Shown in pieces: positions 50,381-58,914 of a stretch of DNA of 64,000 nt. Origin of the DNA: UBA10210 sp964408425. Its GTDB lineage: Archaea > Micrarchaeota > Micrarchaeia > Norongarragalinales > Norongarragalinaceae. The notes under the pieces are model-generated. The model did no database searches. It saw only the letters and a list, made by a program, of their open reading frames with translations, and was not told the origin of the DNA. Made by a program: the position numbers and the translations under genes. How positions within the stretch are numbered: position 1 is the first letter of the stretch; the number at the start of each line of letters is the position of its first letter. Where the stretch lies: contig CAYOZI010000001.1 of NCBI GenBank assembly GCA_964408425.1, positions 1 to 64,000 of the forward strand, read 5' to 3'.

Positions 50381-50536
50381 TCAAAAATTCAAGTATCCTT
50401 CCGTGGCGAGAAACAGAAACACTCCCACCGCCGTAATCCAAAAGCCAGTTTCGAAATAGCCCAGCGCCAGCAAAACCAGGCCTAGCACTATGAGCAGCTC
50501 GTCCCACTCCATTATTTTCGTCCAGTCGAAATCCAT
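50381..50536 (-). CDS. Small membrane protein
   Basis: 51 residues from the ATG at 50536; the longer frame upstream would overlap the glycosylase gene. It has an acidic start (MDFDWTKIMEWDE) followed by two short hydrophobic helices. Unknown function. Confidence 0.45.
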   Translation of the reverse strand: MDFDWTKIMEWDELLIVLGLVLLALGYFETGFWITAVGVFLFLATEGYLNF

Positions 50537-50595
50537 TTTCCAAGCGCCCGTTAAACTCTTGAAGCCCGCGGAATAAAAGCGTAAAAAACGGCTTT

Positions 50596-51216
50596 TCACT
50601 TCAAAACTTTGCCCGTCTTCGAAAACCACAGGAACAAGTCCAGTTCCGCCTGGTTCAAGCCCGTTTTCCTGCACAGCGCTTCCAGCTTTTCTTCAATCTC
50701 CAGGTATTTTTTCGGAGAGAGCTTTAATTCAAGGATAACCCCGCGCTCTTTCAAAACGCCCAACACATGCCGGTCGAGAATCGCCAGGTTTTTGAAGCCC
50801 ACGTTCCTCAAAAAGTGGCTCGATTCCTTCCACCCCAAGCCCTTCACGTTTTCAACAAGCCACGCCCTCGCCCGAAACCCGTTTTCAAAACCCTTCACGG
50901 TTTTCTCGAGCTTCTTCGAATCAAGCTTCCCCCTCGCTTCCGCGATAAACCGCGCCTTGTTGTTGTAAAAACGGCATCCGCTTTCCTTCAACCATTCTCC
51001 CAACTGCCTTTCGCTCGCATTCCGCAGTTTTCCCCTTGATTTTTCCTGAAAACGCAATCCGGCCTCGGAGGAAGCGTTTGCGGTCGAAATGCAAAAGCAC
51101 AATTCCGAAAACCAGTCGGGATTTCTCCCAAACTCCTTCAAGCGCCGTTCCACCAGCCTGGCGACCGGAGATTTCTTCAACGCGACGACATCCCGTTCAA
51201 GACCGCCCGAACCCAC
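50596..51216 (-). CDS. ogg: 8-oxoguanine DNA glycosylase/AP lyase, Ogg2 type
   Basis: 206 residues with helix-hairpin-helix-GPD fold. It has the Ogg2 signature WKESSHFLRNVGFKNLAILD with the catalytic Lys in WKES and Asp in ILDRH. It removes 8-oxoguanine and cleaves the abasic site. Length is normal. Start GTG region at 51216; an internal start is possible. Confidence 0.88.
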   Translation of the reverse strand: MGSGGLERDVVALKKSPVARLVERRLKEFGRNPDWFSELCFCISTANASSEAGLRFQEKSRGKLRNASERQLGEWLKESGCRFYNNKARFIAEARGKLDSKKLEKTVKGFENGFRARAWLVENVKGLGWKESSHFLRNVGFKNLAILDRHVLGVLKERGVILELKLSPKKYLEIEEKLEALCRKTGLNQAELDLFLWFSKTGKVLK

Positions 51217-51325
51217 AAGCCCACCCCTTAGAAAACGGGTTTAAACCCTCGCCTAATTTAAAGCCTTTTACAGTTAAACACAATAAAGAAAACGATTTGC
51301 GCTGAAAATAAATTAGTGGTTGCCA

Positions 51326-52258
51326 ATGGCGGAAAAACTCTACGACTTGATAATCATCGGGGGAGGTGTGACTGGGTTGGGCAGCGCCATGTACGCCGGT
51401 CGCCTCAACCTCAAGACTCTCGTCCTGGCGGGAACGAGATATGGAACGATTGCATTGACGGACGTTGTCGAAAATTACCCGGGCTTCAAAAGGCTTACGG
51501 GATTGGAACTGGCGGAAAAACTGGAAGAACACGCGCTCGATTACAAGAAATTCGTCGAAATCGAGGATTTGAAAGCCGGGAAAATCGCGAAGAGCGGGAA
51601 AAACTGGAAAATAAAAACCGATGAAGGAAAGGAATTCGAAACGAGAACGGTCTTGATAGCGACCGGAACTGAAATCAAAAAACTCGGCATTCCGGGGGAA
51701 AAAGAATATTGGAACAGGGGCGTGCACAGCTGCGCCTTGTGCGACGGGCCCATCTACCAAGACAAGAGCATAGCCGTGGTAGGAGGGGGCGACAGCGCAG
51801 CTAAAGAAGCTCTGCTCTTGACGCAATTCGGAAGGAAAGTGTTCATTTTCGTCCGCGGCGGCGAACTCAAGCCCGAACCGATAAACGGCGAGAGGGTAAA
51901 GAAAAACAAGAAAATCTCCGTATTCACGAACGTCAGTATTGATGAAATCAAGGGAGACAGAAAGAAAATGACGGCGTTGGTTTTGGACAAGCCCGTCGAA
52001 GGGAAAAAAGAATTTCCAGCAGACGCTCTGTTTCTGGAAATAGGGCACATTCCGCTAAGCTCCATTGCAAAAGCAATCGGCGTGAAAACCAACGAGAAGG
52101 GCGAGATTGTGATAAACCGCAATTCCGAAACCAATGTGCCGGGCGTTTACGCGGCCGGCGACGTGGGCGACACGAGATTCAAACAGGCGATTACCGGCGT
52201 TGCAGAAGGGGTTTTGGCGGTATACAGCGCTTTCAGGTACATCGGGGAAAACGAATAA
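51326..52258 (+). CDS. trxB: Thioredoxin reductase
   Basis: 310 residues from the ATG at 51326. FAD site IIGGGVTGLGSAMYAG at the start, active-site SCALCDG (CxxC), NAD(P) site VVGGGDSAAKEALLL, and GVYAAGDVGDTRFKQA near the end. It reduces thioredoxin or a similar protein. It is convergent with the two ferric-reductase-like genes. Length is usual. Confidence 0.95.
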   Translation: MAEKLYDLIIIGGGVTGLGSAMYAGRLNLKTLVLAGTRYGTIALTDVVENYPGFKRLTGLELAEKLEEHALDYKKFVEIEDLKAGKIAKSGKNWKIKTDEGKEFETRTVLIATGTEIKKLGIPGEKEYWNRGVHSCALCDGPIYQDKSIAVVGGGDSAAKEALLLTQFGRKVFIFVRGGELKPEPINGERVKKNKKISVFTNVSIDEIKGDRKKMTALVLDKPVEGKKEFPADALFLEIGHIPLSSIAKAIGVKTNEKGEIVINRNSETNVPGVYAAGDVGDTRFKQAITGVAEGVLAVYSAFRYIGENE

Positions 52259-52268
52259 AGCCGTCAAA

Positions 52269-52850
52269 TCAGAGTTTAATCACGTTGAACTTCAAAGCCC
52301 CCAAAACCAACAGCGCTATTACGATTACCGCCTGCAAAAGCTGGTTGTTCAAAACCAGTAAGCCCACGTTGAACGAGTGGAGCAAAACGAGAACCAGAAC
52401 AAGATAAACCAGCCGCTGCACGTTCTTCCAATTCCTGCTGCCCAAAGCCCTTATCGCAAAATCGTTCGAAGTGGAGGATATTACGGCTAGGGTAAGGAAC
52501 GCAAGAAGCCCGAAAACCAGGAAAACGCTGTTCGGAAGGGTGAAAATGATTCCGAAATTCCAGTTGAAGAAAAAGTTGTATACTAGCAAAACGTGCACTA
52601 ACGCGAAGAAAAACACGTACAGCCCTATCCAACGCTGTTGCGTGAAAAGAAAGCGGGTTAGTGGAACGTTTTTCACCCTCACCAGAAGAGGCGTGAGCAA
52701 AACGAGAATCAACGTCGCCAAAGCCAGGATTCCGAAGGAACTGACTAAAAACATGATTTGCGCCGGTCCTGCATAAAAGAGCGACCCGAGCAGGTAAACC
52801 AAAAGCGCGATTGCTATCCCGAACGCATTAACCCAGTATTTCCCTTCCAA
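52269..52850 (-). CDS. Ferric-reductase-like transmembrane protein (MsrQ/YedZ-like), copy 1
   Basis: 193 residues with six hydrophobic helices. GLYVFFFALVHVLLVYNF holds one His and VYLVLVLVLLHSFN another, spaced as heme ligands of the ferric-reductase-like transmembrane family. It may pass electrons across the membrane to repair or reduce substrates. It is next to a second, related gene and convergent with trxB. Confidence 0.65.
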   Translation of the reverse strand: MEGKYWVNAFGIAIALLVYLLGSLFYAGPAQIMFLVSSFGILALATLILVLLTPLLVRVKNVPLTRFLFTQQRWIGLYVFFFALVHVLLVYNFFFNWNFGIIFTLPNSVFLVFGLLAFLTLAVISSTSNDFAIRALGSRNWKNVQRLVYLVLVLVLLHSFNVGLLVLNNQLLQAVIVIALLVLGALKFNVIKL

Positions 52851-52905
52851 GAAAACATCACCGTTTGAAAAGCTAAAAGCAGAATGAAGAATTTAATGTT
52901 TGAGT

Positions 52906-53559
52906 TTAAGGCTTTTGCTTTGCCTTAGGCGGAGGGAGGATATGCTCTTCGAAGGACTGTTTTTCAGGCATTCCCACGAAAATGACCGCAAACCTCGCTA
53001 AAAGCACTAGAACCGCGAAAACCAGTATCGCCCATCCGGCAGGCCTTACGTTGAAAACCCCTTGCTTGGTTTCGATCAAAACGAAATGCACGATCACCAA
53101 AAGCAAGGCGAAATAACCCGTCCTCAAGACCGAACGCCATTTTTCATATCCTAGCTTATCCACCCACTCTTTCGAAGAAATTGCGGTCATAACCCCGAAA
53201 ACGAACAGGGCGACGGCACCGGTCAACAGGGCGAAAAGCTTGAACGAATCAAAGCCGAGAATGGCCATGAAATCCCATTTGTAGTAAACGTGCAGGGAAA
53301 TCGCTGTGTGGGCCACCGCAAAAACAAATCCCCACAAGCCGATGTTCTTCCTCCACGGCAGGTAAAAGCCGAACGTTTTCGGGAAAAAGCGCGTTAAAGG
53401 GCCGAGCAGGAAAGACAAGCCGATCAATACGACCGCTCCCAACGCCAGCATCTTGTTTAGCATTGAAACCGAAAAAGAAAGGTAGGCGTAGAAGACGAAC
53501 AGCAAAAGCAGGACTAACGCAGGAACGAGATGGGATTTGTTCAACTCCCAGAACTTCAT
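52906..53559 (-). CDS. Ferric-reductase-like transmembrane protein, copy 2
   Basis: 217 residues, six helices, with GLWGFVFAVAHTAISLHVYY and GYFALLLVIVHFVLIETKQ. The His residues are in the same helices as in copy 1. RRKN-type loop and a Pro/Lys C-terminal tail (EEHILPPPKAKQKP). It is diverged from copy 1 and 55 bases upstream of it in the same direction, so the two may form a pair. Confidence 0.65.
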   Translation of the reverse strand: MKFWELNKSHLVPALVLLLLFVFYAYLSFSVSMLNKMLALGAVVLIGLSFLLGPLTRFFPKTFGFYLPWRKNIGLWGFVFAVAHTAISLHVYYKWDFMAILGFDSFKLFALLTGAVALFVFGVMTAISSKEWVDKLGYEKWRSVLRTGYFALLLVIVHFVLIETKQGVFNVRPAGWAILVFAVLVLLARFAVIFVGMPEKQSFEEHILPPPKAKQKP

Positions 53560-53616
53560 TAAAACCTGAAAGAAAGGGCGGAATTAAAACTTTCGCTAGG
53601 GAAAAGGAAAGAAAGG

Positions 53617-53689
53617 CGCCTTGGCCGGGATTCGGACCCGGGTCTCCAGCGTGACAGGCTGGAATGCTAGGCCACTACACTACCAAGGC
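53617..53689 (-). tRNA. tRNA-Asp(GTC)
   Basis: 73 bases without intron: acceptor GCCTTGG/CCAAGGC, anticodon stem CCAGC/GCTGG with loop CTGTCAC (GTC). T-stem CCGGG/CCCGG encloses TCCGAAT, with C at position 55. Confidence 0.95.
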
Positions 53690-53744
53690 ACGACTCTAAA
53701 ATCTTTTTTTCGGACGCTTTTAATTCTTCTTAAAAAACTTAAAG

Positions 53745-53883
53745 TCCCGCCGGCCGGATTTGAACCGGCAACCCTCCGATTTCCGCGAACGTTCTCGCGC
53801 TTTTTCTTTAACGAACTTTTCTTTTGGAAAAAGAAAAGTTCCAGGCTACAGTCGGATGCTCAGCCAGGTTGAGCTACAGCGGG
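53745..53883 (-). tRNA. tRNA-Tyr(GTA) with a 65-base canonical intron
   Basis: Acceptor CCCGCTG/CGGCGGG, anticodon stem TCCGA/TCGGA, loop CTGTAG-intron-A. The intron (53781-53845) sits after position 37. A bulge-helix-bulge is formed by CTGT/GCGG with bulges AGC and AAA. It contains long complementary stretches (GAACTTTTCTTT and AAAGAAAAGTTC). Mature length is 74 bases; T-loop TTCAAAT. Confidence 0.93.
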
Positions 53884-53901
53884 ACAAGCCTTTAAAATTT
53901 C

Positions 53902-55356
53902 ATGGTTCAACTCATTAAAAACAGTTTCTTACTCGCGCTCGCCGCAATCCTTTTTGCATCAACCGCTTTCGCCTTCACGGCGCAGGAACACGCGGAGTTT
54001 TTCGCCAGGGAAGGCGAAACCGCGAACGCCACTCAATTCGACTCTTACTACATGGTTTTGGTAAACGGGGTGGAACAGGCGGTTTTGAAGAAAAGCGGAA
54101 ACGATTTCGTGGTAGTCGAATCTGAAAGTGAATTGGAAACCGCGGTGGTAAAATACTCGCAAGCTGTTTTCGAGGACGAGTTGAAACCCGCAATAGCCCA
54201 AATCGGAATTGCTTTCGACGCGTTGAACGCAACGGTCGACACGTGCATTTACGGCTCGAAAAGGTATTCGTCGAAAACCAGGGGCGGGATTTACGCTTAT
54301 TACAACATCCGCAACGACGCAATCCACTTTCCGGCGCAATACTCTGCAATAAAGTACATCGACACGAACATCGCCCAGTACGAGGAAGACTGGGAGGCGG
54401 CAAAGGAAGGCGTTGGCGTGCTGAAAAACTCCGCTTCAAACGCCGACTCCGCTTTGGAAGCGGCTGCAAACGCGCGAAACGGCTTGACGCCCGTCAAAAA
54501 CGGATATGCAAAGTTTTACGAAGCCTACAAGAATGCAACCGAACTGGACGAGTATGCATACAACTGGCAGACGATAGAATACCCGTGCGAGCCGACTTCC
54601 GACTTCAACTTGAAAATGGACGCCGTGCTGGGCGCCATATCCTCAAGCAAATTCAATTCGAAAGACAGGCTGGTTTCCCAAATCAAAACCCAAATGGCGG
54701 AAAGGCTGGTGGAATACAACCAGAACAAACAGGAGGAAGGCGCGACGCTCGTTGCCGGAGAATTGAACGACGAGGCGCAGGCGGTGAAAAGCAAGTTTTC
54801 GGTGTTCGGGGTTGAATTGACCGGATTGAGCAACGAGATAACCAACGTGGCGAACAGCGTCGGCACCCCGGCGTTCGACAACGCTTCGAAAAACCTCGAA
54901 CAGCACATCACCAAATACGAAGCGGTTTATGGGGATTACAACCTCACGAAATTCGCCATAACTCAAGCGGAACAGTTTTTGAGGCAGGATACGGAGAAAT
55001 ACGGATCCACCGACGACAGGATCACCGACTTGAACAGGCAGCTGAACGACGTTAAAATCTCGTTGAGGGAAAACGAGAACACGCTCAAGGCGGGAAACGT
55101 CGACGCCGTCAACCTTTCTGCCCTAAGCCAGAACGCCACTAAAATCATGCTTTCCGCCCAAAACCTCCCGCCGAAAGAAGGGCAGCTTGATTTGGTCACG
55201 ATAGGAGGAATACTCATGCTTATACTCGTAGGCGCTGGCGCCGTTTGGTATTTCAAGAGAAAACAATCGGGCGCAGGGCCTTTGATCCAACCGCCTTCGT
55301 TCAGCCTTCCGAAGAGGGAAAGCGTTTCTCTCGAAGACATCGAGAAAATGGATTGA
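53902..55356 (+). CDS. Secreted helical surface protein with C-terminal membrane anchor
   Basis: 484 residues. A signal peptide (to about 24) leads into a long, largely helical extracellular domain with Asn-x-Ser/Thr sites (NAT, NLS, NAS). A C-terminal helix (GGILMLILVGAGAVWYF) precedes a short basic and polar cytosolic tail ending DIEKMD. Only two Cys pairs appear (DTCIY, YPCEPT). No family recognised. Divergent from the tRNA-Tyr gene with 18 bases between. Confidence 0.6.
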   Translation: MVQLIKNSFLLALAAILFASTAFAFTAQEHAEFFAREGETANATQFDSYYMVLVNGVEQAVLKKSGNDFVVVESESELETAVVKYSQAVFEDELKPAIAQIGIAFDALNATVDTCIYGSKRYSSKTRGGIYAYYNIRNDAIHFPAQYSAIKYIDTNIAQYEEDWEAAKEGVGVLKNSASNADSALEAAANARNGLTPVKNGYAKFYEAYKNATELDEYAYNWQTIEYPCEPTSDFNLKMDAVLGAISSSKFNSKDRLVSQIKTQMAERLVEYNQNKQEEGATLVAGELNDEAQAVKSKFSVFGVELTGLSNEITNVANSVGTPAFDNASKNLEQHITKYEAVYGDYNLTKFAITQAEQFLRQDTEKYGSTDDRITDLNRQLNDVKISLRENENTLKAGNVDAVNLSALSQNATKIMLSAQNLPPKEGQLDLVTIGGILMLILVGAGAVWYFKRKQSGAGPLIQPPSFSLPKRESVSLEDIEKMD

Positions 55357-55410
55357 GCTGGAGAAACTAAAACACTATTTTTAACCAGCTGCGGCCAATA
55401 GTTTAAAAGA

Positions 55411-55562
55411 GGGGGATTGGGGTAGCCTGGCATCCTTCCAGCTTTGGGGCACTTTTTTGCCGCGGGCAAAAACCTGCACTAAAAAGGGCAAAACAGCTGG
55501 AGACCTGAGTTCGAAAGCTTTTCTTTCAAGGAAAGGAAAAACCGAATCTCTCAGATCCCCCA
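55411..55562 (+). tRNA. tRNA-Pro(TGG) with two introns, one in the T-loop
   Basis: Acceptor GGGGGAT/ATCCCCC. Intron 1 (55449-55494, 46 bases) follows position 37: TTTGGG-intron-A, anticodon TGG. Its bulge-helix-bulge is exact: TTTG/CAAA helix, bulges GGG and ACA. Intron 2 (55516-55548, 33 bases) splits the T-loop after TTCGAA. T-stem CTGAG/CTCAG, central helix TTCG/CGAA and bulges AAA and TCT are exactly canonical; cutting after the second bulge base restores TTCGAAT. Mature length 73 bases. Confidence 0.93.
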
Positions 55563-55585
55563 CTCGCCAAAAAGGTTTTGGAAAA

Positions 55586-56212
55586 ATGGAGTTCAAGCCA
55601 GCCTCTTACGGAAAATGCCCCCTGCCCGACAAGGGAAAGCTTTTGGACAGGCTCAAGCCGGGCGTGCTCAACCGCGTCGCCATACGCCGCCATGCCATAG
55701 TGACCACCGCCCTTTCTTTCGGCATAGCGGGCGAGTTGGAAAAACGGGGCTTTAAGCTGAACGGGAAAATGCTGGAAACCGCCCACATTGCAAGGGCGTT
55801 GTCCCTAAGGCTCCGCAAGGTCACGGGATTCGAAAGGGAGAAGGCAATCCTCGCCGCTGGAGAGCTTATGAAACGCCAAGGGCATCCCGAACTGGCTGAA
55901 ATGGTTTCCAAATACTATTCGCTCCACGAGCCCGGAATAATCCGGAAACTCAAGCTGGAAGACGTGCCTTTCCTCATGGCGGGGTATATGACGAGAGAGG
56001 TTGAAACCGGGGCCGGAAAAACCCACAGGATAATGCACCCGGAAAGGGCGTTCGAAATACTCTGCGAGCAACAGCCGGAAAGAAGGGAGTTTCTGGAAAA
56101 AGAGTACGAAAACGTGAAGATTCTCACGAAATGGCTTGAGAAAAACGGCGTAAACTTGAAAGTAATCGCGAGAAAAATAAACTTCGAACTCACTCGCGGG
56201 GACTACGGCTGA
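55586..56212 (+). CDS. Helical protein resembling a degenerate HD domain
   Basis: 208 residues from the ATG at 55586; the longer frame upstream runs into tRNA-Pro. RRHAIVTTALSFGIAGELEK and ETAHIARALSLRLRK resemble the first helices of an HD phosphohydrolase, but the HD pair is missing (AHIARA for LHDI). Later helices (MVSKYYSLHEPGIIRKL, THRIMHPERAFEIL) retain some His. It may be catalytically inactive or belong to another helical family. Start follows tRNA-Pro by 23 bases. Confidence 0.45.
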   Translation: MEFKPASYGKCPLPDKGKLLDRLKPGVLNRVAIRRHAIVTTALSFGIAGELEKRGFKLNGKMLETAHIARALSLRLRKVTGFEREKAILAAGELMKRQGHPELAEMVSKYYSLHEPGIIRKLKLEDVPFLMAGYMTREVETGAGKTHRIMHPERAFEILCEQQPERREFLEKEYENVKILTKWLEKNGVNLKVIARKINFELTRGDYG

Positions 56213-56216
56213 AAAA

Positions 56217-57104
56217 TCACTTTTTTTTCTTTTTCCCGCCGAAATTGCCGCGGGGCTTCGGGATCTTCAAATCAGGATAGACGCCCGCAATCGATTCGAG
56301 CGTTACGAACGGGGGAAAACCGGCGTGTTCGAAACAGCGCAAATACAAAGCTTCCCTTAAAACCTCTTTTCCCTCGGAAGTCGATGAGAATTCCGCAATC
56401 CCAGGCTCTATTTTCGAAGCTTCGCCCAAAAGGGCCGGCAGTTTCGCAAAGCTCTTCCTCACCTGAAAAGAATTCAATAGGGCGGAAACCGCGTTTTCGA
56501 AACCATCGTCGTTCGAGGAATACAAAGACGGGAGCTTTTGGTTGGTTGAAGAGAAGATTCCCGCCAAGCCTAGCAAAACCTCCTTCTTCTCGGTCTTTTC
56601 CAAATCCACTTTTTTCACAGCAACCCAATCCCCGTAATTGGCCGCCAGCCTCACTTCCCTTTTGGAAGGATTTCCCTTTTGCGAAAACGCAAGGCTCGAT
56701 GGAAAGATTTTTTTCCACATGCAGAAAACGAAATAGGAAAAAGCGAAATCGACAGGGTCTCCCTTGGGTTTTTTGAAATTCACGTCGCTCGCGTCCAAAG
56801 GCTCCATTTGAAGTTTGAGCGTGACGCACTCCCTCAGCCTTCCCTCCAAAACCCCGGGCTTTATAGGGGATAAGATCGAGCAAACGTCTGAAATGGTTTT
56901 GGGGTTTCCGTAAGAAGAAGCGATAGCCTCGATTTTCTTTAATTCCAAGGGCGCGAAGTCGAACATTTTTATCCAAGCTATGCTTCGCGCGTTGAAAACA
57001 AGCTTGGCGACCGAACTCTTGTCGAAAGCGCCCTGCAACTTCTCGTCGCATTTAGCGCCTTCTAAAGCGGAAGAAAACCAGAGGAAATCCAATGCGCTTC
57101 TCAC
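56217..57104 (-). CDS. Unknown protein downstream of eL43 in the exosome operon
   Basis: 295 residues from a GTG at 57104, three bases after the eL43 stop, so it belongs to the exosome operon. Helix-rich, ending in a Gly/Lys tail (RGNFGGKKKKK). No Cys cluster, no membrane helix, no known motif. In other archaea this place is often held by RpoP, a Brix-domain protein or prefoldin; it does not resemble them. An exosome or ribosome-assembly role is inference from position. Confidence 0.6.
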   Translation of the reverse strand: MRSALDFLWFSSALEGAKCDEKLQGAFDKSSVAKLVFNARSIAWIKMFDFAPLELKKIEAIASSYGNPKTISDVCSILSPIKPGVLEGRLRECVTLKLQMEPLDASDVNFKKPKGDPVDFAFSYFVFCMWKKIFPSSLAFSQKGNPSKREVRLAANYGDWVAVKKVDLEKTEKKEVLLGLAGIFSSTNQKLPSLYSSNDDGFENAVSALLNSFQVRKSFAKLPALLGEASKIEPGIAEFSSTSEGKEVLREALYLRCFEHAGFPPFVTLESIAGVYPDLKIPKPRGNFGGKKKKK

Positions 57105-57107
57105 CGC

Positions 57108-57329
57108 TTAAAACGAAGAAATCAGTTTCTTCGCGGCTGCACCCACGCTGGTTTCCGGCTCGTAAGCCCCGCCCGCGAACAAAGCGCCGCAAGCCCTGCA
57201 CTCCCAGCGCGCGAAACCCTTTCTCTTCACCTTCTTCTTTCCGCACTTGGGGCAAGCGTACTTCAAAGACTGTTTTCTCTTGACTTCTTTGTACTTCTTG
57301 CGAAGCTTCACGCCATACCTGGAAACCAT
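57108..57329 (-). CDS. rpl37ae: Ribosomal protein eL43 (L37Ae)
   Basis: 73 residues. Zinc ribbon YACPKCGKKKVKRKGFARW and ECRACGALF. It lies between rrp42 and the unknown gene, the usual place in the archaeal exosome operon. Confidence 0.95.
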   Translation of the reverse strand: MVSRYGVKLRKKYKEVKRKQSLKYACPKCGKKKVKRKGFARWECRACGALFAGGAYEPETSVGAAAKKLISSF

Positions 57330-57363
57330 TTTTCAAAACACCCTTTTTTGGAATTAAACGGAA

Positions 57364-58140
57364 TCAAATCGCGTTGAACAACGCCTTCGATTTTTCGAAA
57401 GCCAAGTCCATCAAACCCATGATTTCCTGCTTTGAAAAACCCGCTGACCCGGACTTTTGCCCGCAGCACACCATACCGTCGTCCGTAACGCCGATAGTCA
57501 GCCTTCCGTTGCTCGCAACTTCCTCGCTGTCGCTCGCGTCGACGATCAGCTTCCCGCCGATTTTTTCGAACGAGCACGTCAACGCACTTCGTTTCAAAGG
57601 CATTTCGCCGACGAATTCATCCCGAATGAGCTTTCCAGTTTCCTTGTCGATTTTCGGCACTCTAGCGCTTTTCAAAGCGGCCATAGCCGCCAAAGCTGCG
57701 GTATCCGTCAGATTCCCGCAATGGTCGAGAACTTGCAAGTCGATGAAAACAGCCATTACCTTCTCTTCAGACCGGTCGAAAGCCGAAGAGTCGATGCAAT
57801 CCGCACTGCGAATCGCCCTGTCCACAACCCTTGCGAGTTCGATCGAATTCGCGTCAGGCGGGCCCGGCTCGAAATCATCGTGCGCCATGGGCGAAAACTC
57901 GCAGCCCACCATCACGACAGCCTCGTCGGGCCTGTCGGGAAAAGGAGTCATCAAGTCGAACTTCACTCCGCACAACACTTTGGTATTGCCAATCTGCGCC
58001 AACGCCGAACCCTCGGCATTCTGCACGAAGCCTTTCGCTACGGATGCGGTCCGGTATTCGTCGAAATTCCTTCCGTCCTCTCTCTTTCCGCTCTTCACCA
58101 AATCGGAAATGAAAGCGGCAGTAACTTCCTTAATCAACAT
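57364..58140 (-). CDS. rrp42: Exosome subunit Rrp42
   Basis: 258 residues, RNase PH-fold non-catalytic ring subunit. KREDGRNFDEYR and the GNTKVLCGVKFDLMTPFPDR block are typical. It pairs with Rrp41 in the hexameric ring. Start four bases after the rrp41 stop. Confidence 0.95.
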   Translation of the reverse strand: MLIKEVTAAFISDLVKSGKREDGRNFDEYRTASVAKGFVQNAEGSALAQIGNTKVLCGVKFDLMTPFPDRPDEAVVMVGCEFSPMAHDDFEPGPPDANSIELARVVDRAIRSADCIDSSAFDRSEEKVMAVFIDLQVLDHCGNLTDTAALAAMAALKSARVPKIDKETGKLIRDEFVGEMPLKRSALTCSFEKIGGKLIVDASDSEEVASNGRLTIGVTDDGMVCCGQKSGSAGFSKQEIMGLMDLAFEKSKALFNAI

Positions 58141-58143
58141 TTT

Positions 58144-58914
58144 TCATTCACCCGTTTTTTCATCGTTTGGCGAGCTTTCGATTTCCTCGAAAACCGCCTG
58201 GTATTTTTCCTTCAACGCTTTTTCCTGAAGCTCACGAATTTTCTTTGACGCCTTCCAACCCATGTCGAAAGCCCGTTCCAATTCCTCTTTCGAAAGCAAC
58301 CCGTCCATTTGATACAATAATATCTCGCCGTTCCTCGGGGCGAAAACCATGGGAATGTCGCTGCTTCCCAGATTGTCCTCGTACTTGTCTAGATCCAGCA
58401 CCAATTCGCCTGCAACCTTCCCTACGCTCACTCCGGCGACCAGATCGCGCATGGGAATGCCGGCGTCCGCAAGAGCAACGCTCGCGGCGGTTAGGGAGGC
58501 TATCCTCGTCCCGCCGTCGCTTTGCACGACTTCCATGTGAACGTCAATCATTGTTTTAGGAAACAGGTTCGTGAGAACGACGTTTTCAAAAACGTGCTTC
58601 ACGACCTTCGAAATCTCGATGCTCCGCCTGTTGGGCCCGCTTCTCCCGTGGTCTTCCAAACCAGAGAACGGCGTCATGATGTAACGAGCATTTATCAGCG
58701 CCTTGTAATTGTTCGTCAAGTGCTTGGGAAAAACCTCGTGAGGCCCGTAAACCGCGGCAAAAACCTTGTTTTTGCCCCACTCGACAAAAGCGCTTCCGCG
58801 CGCTTGCTTGAAAACGCCCGCCTTGATTTTTATCTCGCGCAAATCCTCGAACCCGCGCCCGTCGTACCTCTTCCCGTTCTTAATCAAATCCTCTTCTTTC
58901 AAAACTACAGTCAT
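58144..58914 (-). CDS. rrp41: Exosome subunit Rrp41 (catalytic)
   Basis: 256 residues, phosphorolytic RNase PH-fold subunit. GRGFEDLREIKIKAG, GRSGPNRRSIEISKV (phosphate-binding Arg) and VLDLDKYEDNLGSSDIPMV with catalytic Asp residues are present. The C-terminus ends in an acidic tail. It overlaps rrp4 by four bases. Confidence 0.95.
   Translation of the reverse strand: MTVVLKEEDLIKNGKRYDGRGFEDLREIKIKAGVFKQARGSAFVEWGKNKVFAAVYGPHEVFPKHLTNNYKALINARYIMTPFSGLEDHGRSGPNRRSIEISKVVKHVFENVVLTNLFPKTMIDVHMEVVQSDGGTRIASLTAASVALADAGIPMRDLVAGVSVGKVAGELVLDLDKYEDNLGSSDIPMVFAPRNGEILLYQMDGLLSKEELERAFDMGWKASKKIRELQEKALKEKYQAVFEEIESSPNDEKTGE

Noticed and set aside
53745..53883. Tyr gene as a pseudogene because of its long disrupted anticodon loop
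   Set aside because: The extra 65 bases sit at the standard position with a good bulge-helix-bulge, so it is an intron.
55457..55585. N-terminal extension of the HD-like protein
   Set aside because: The extension would be read through tRNA-Pro introns; the ATG at 55586 gives a cleaner start.
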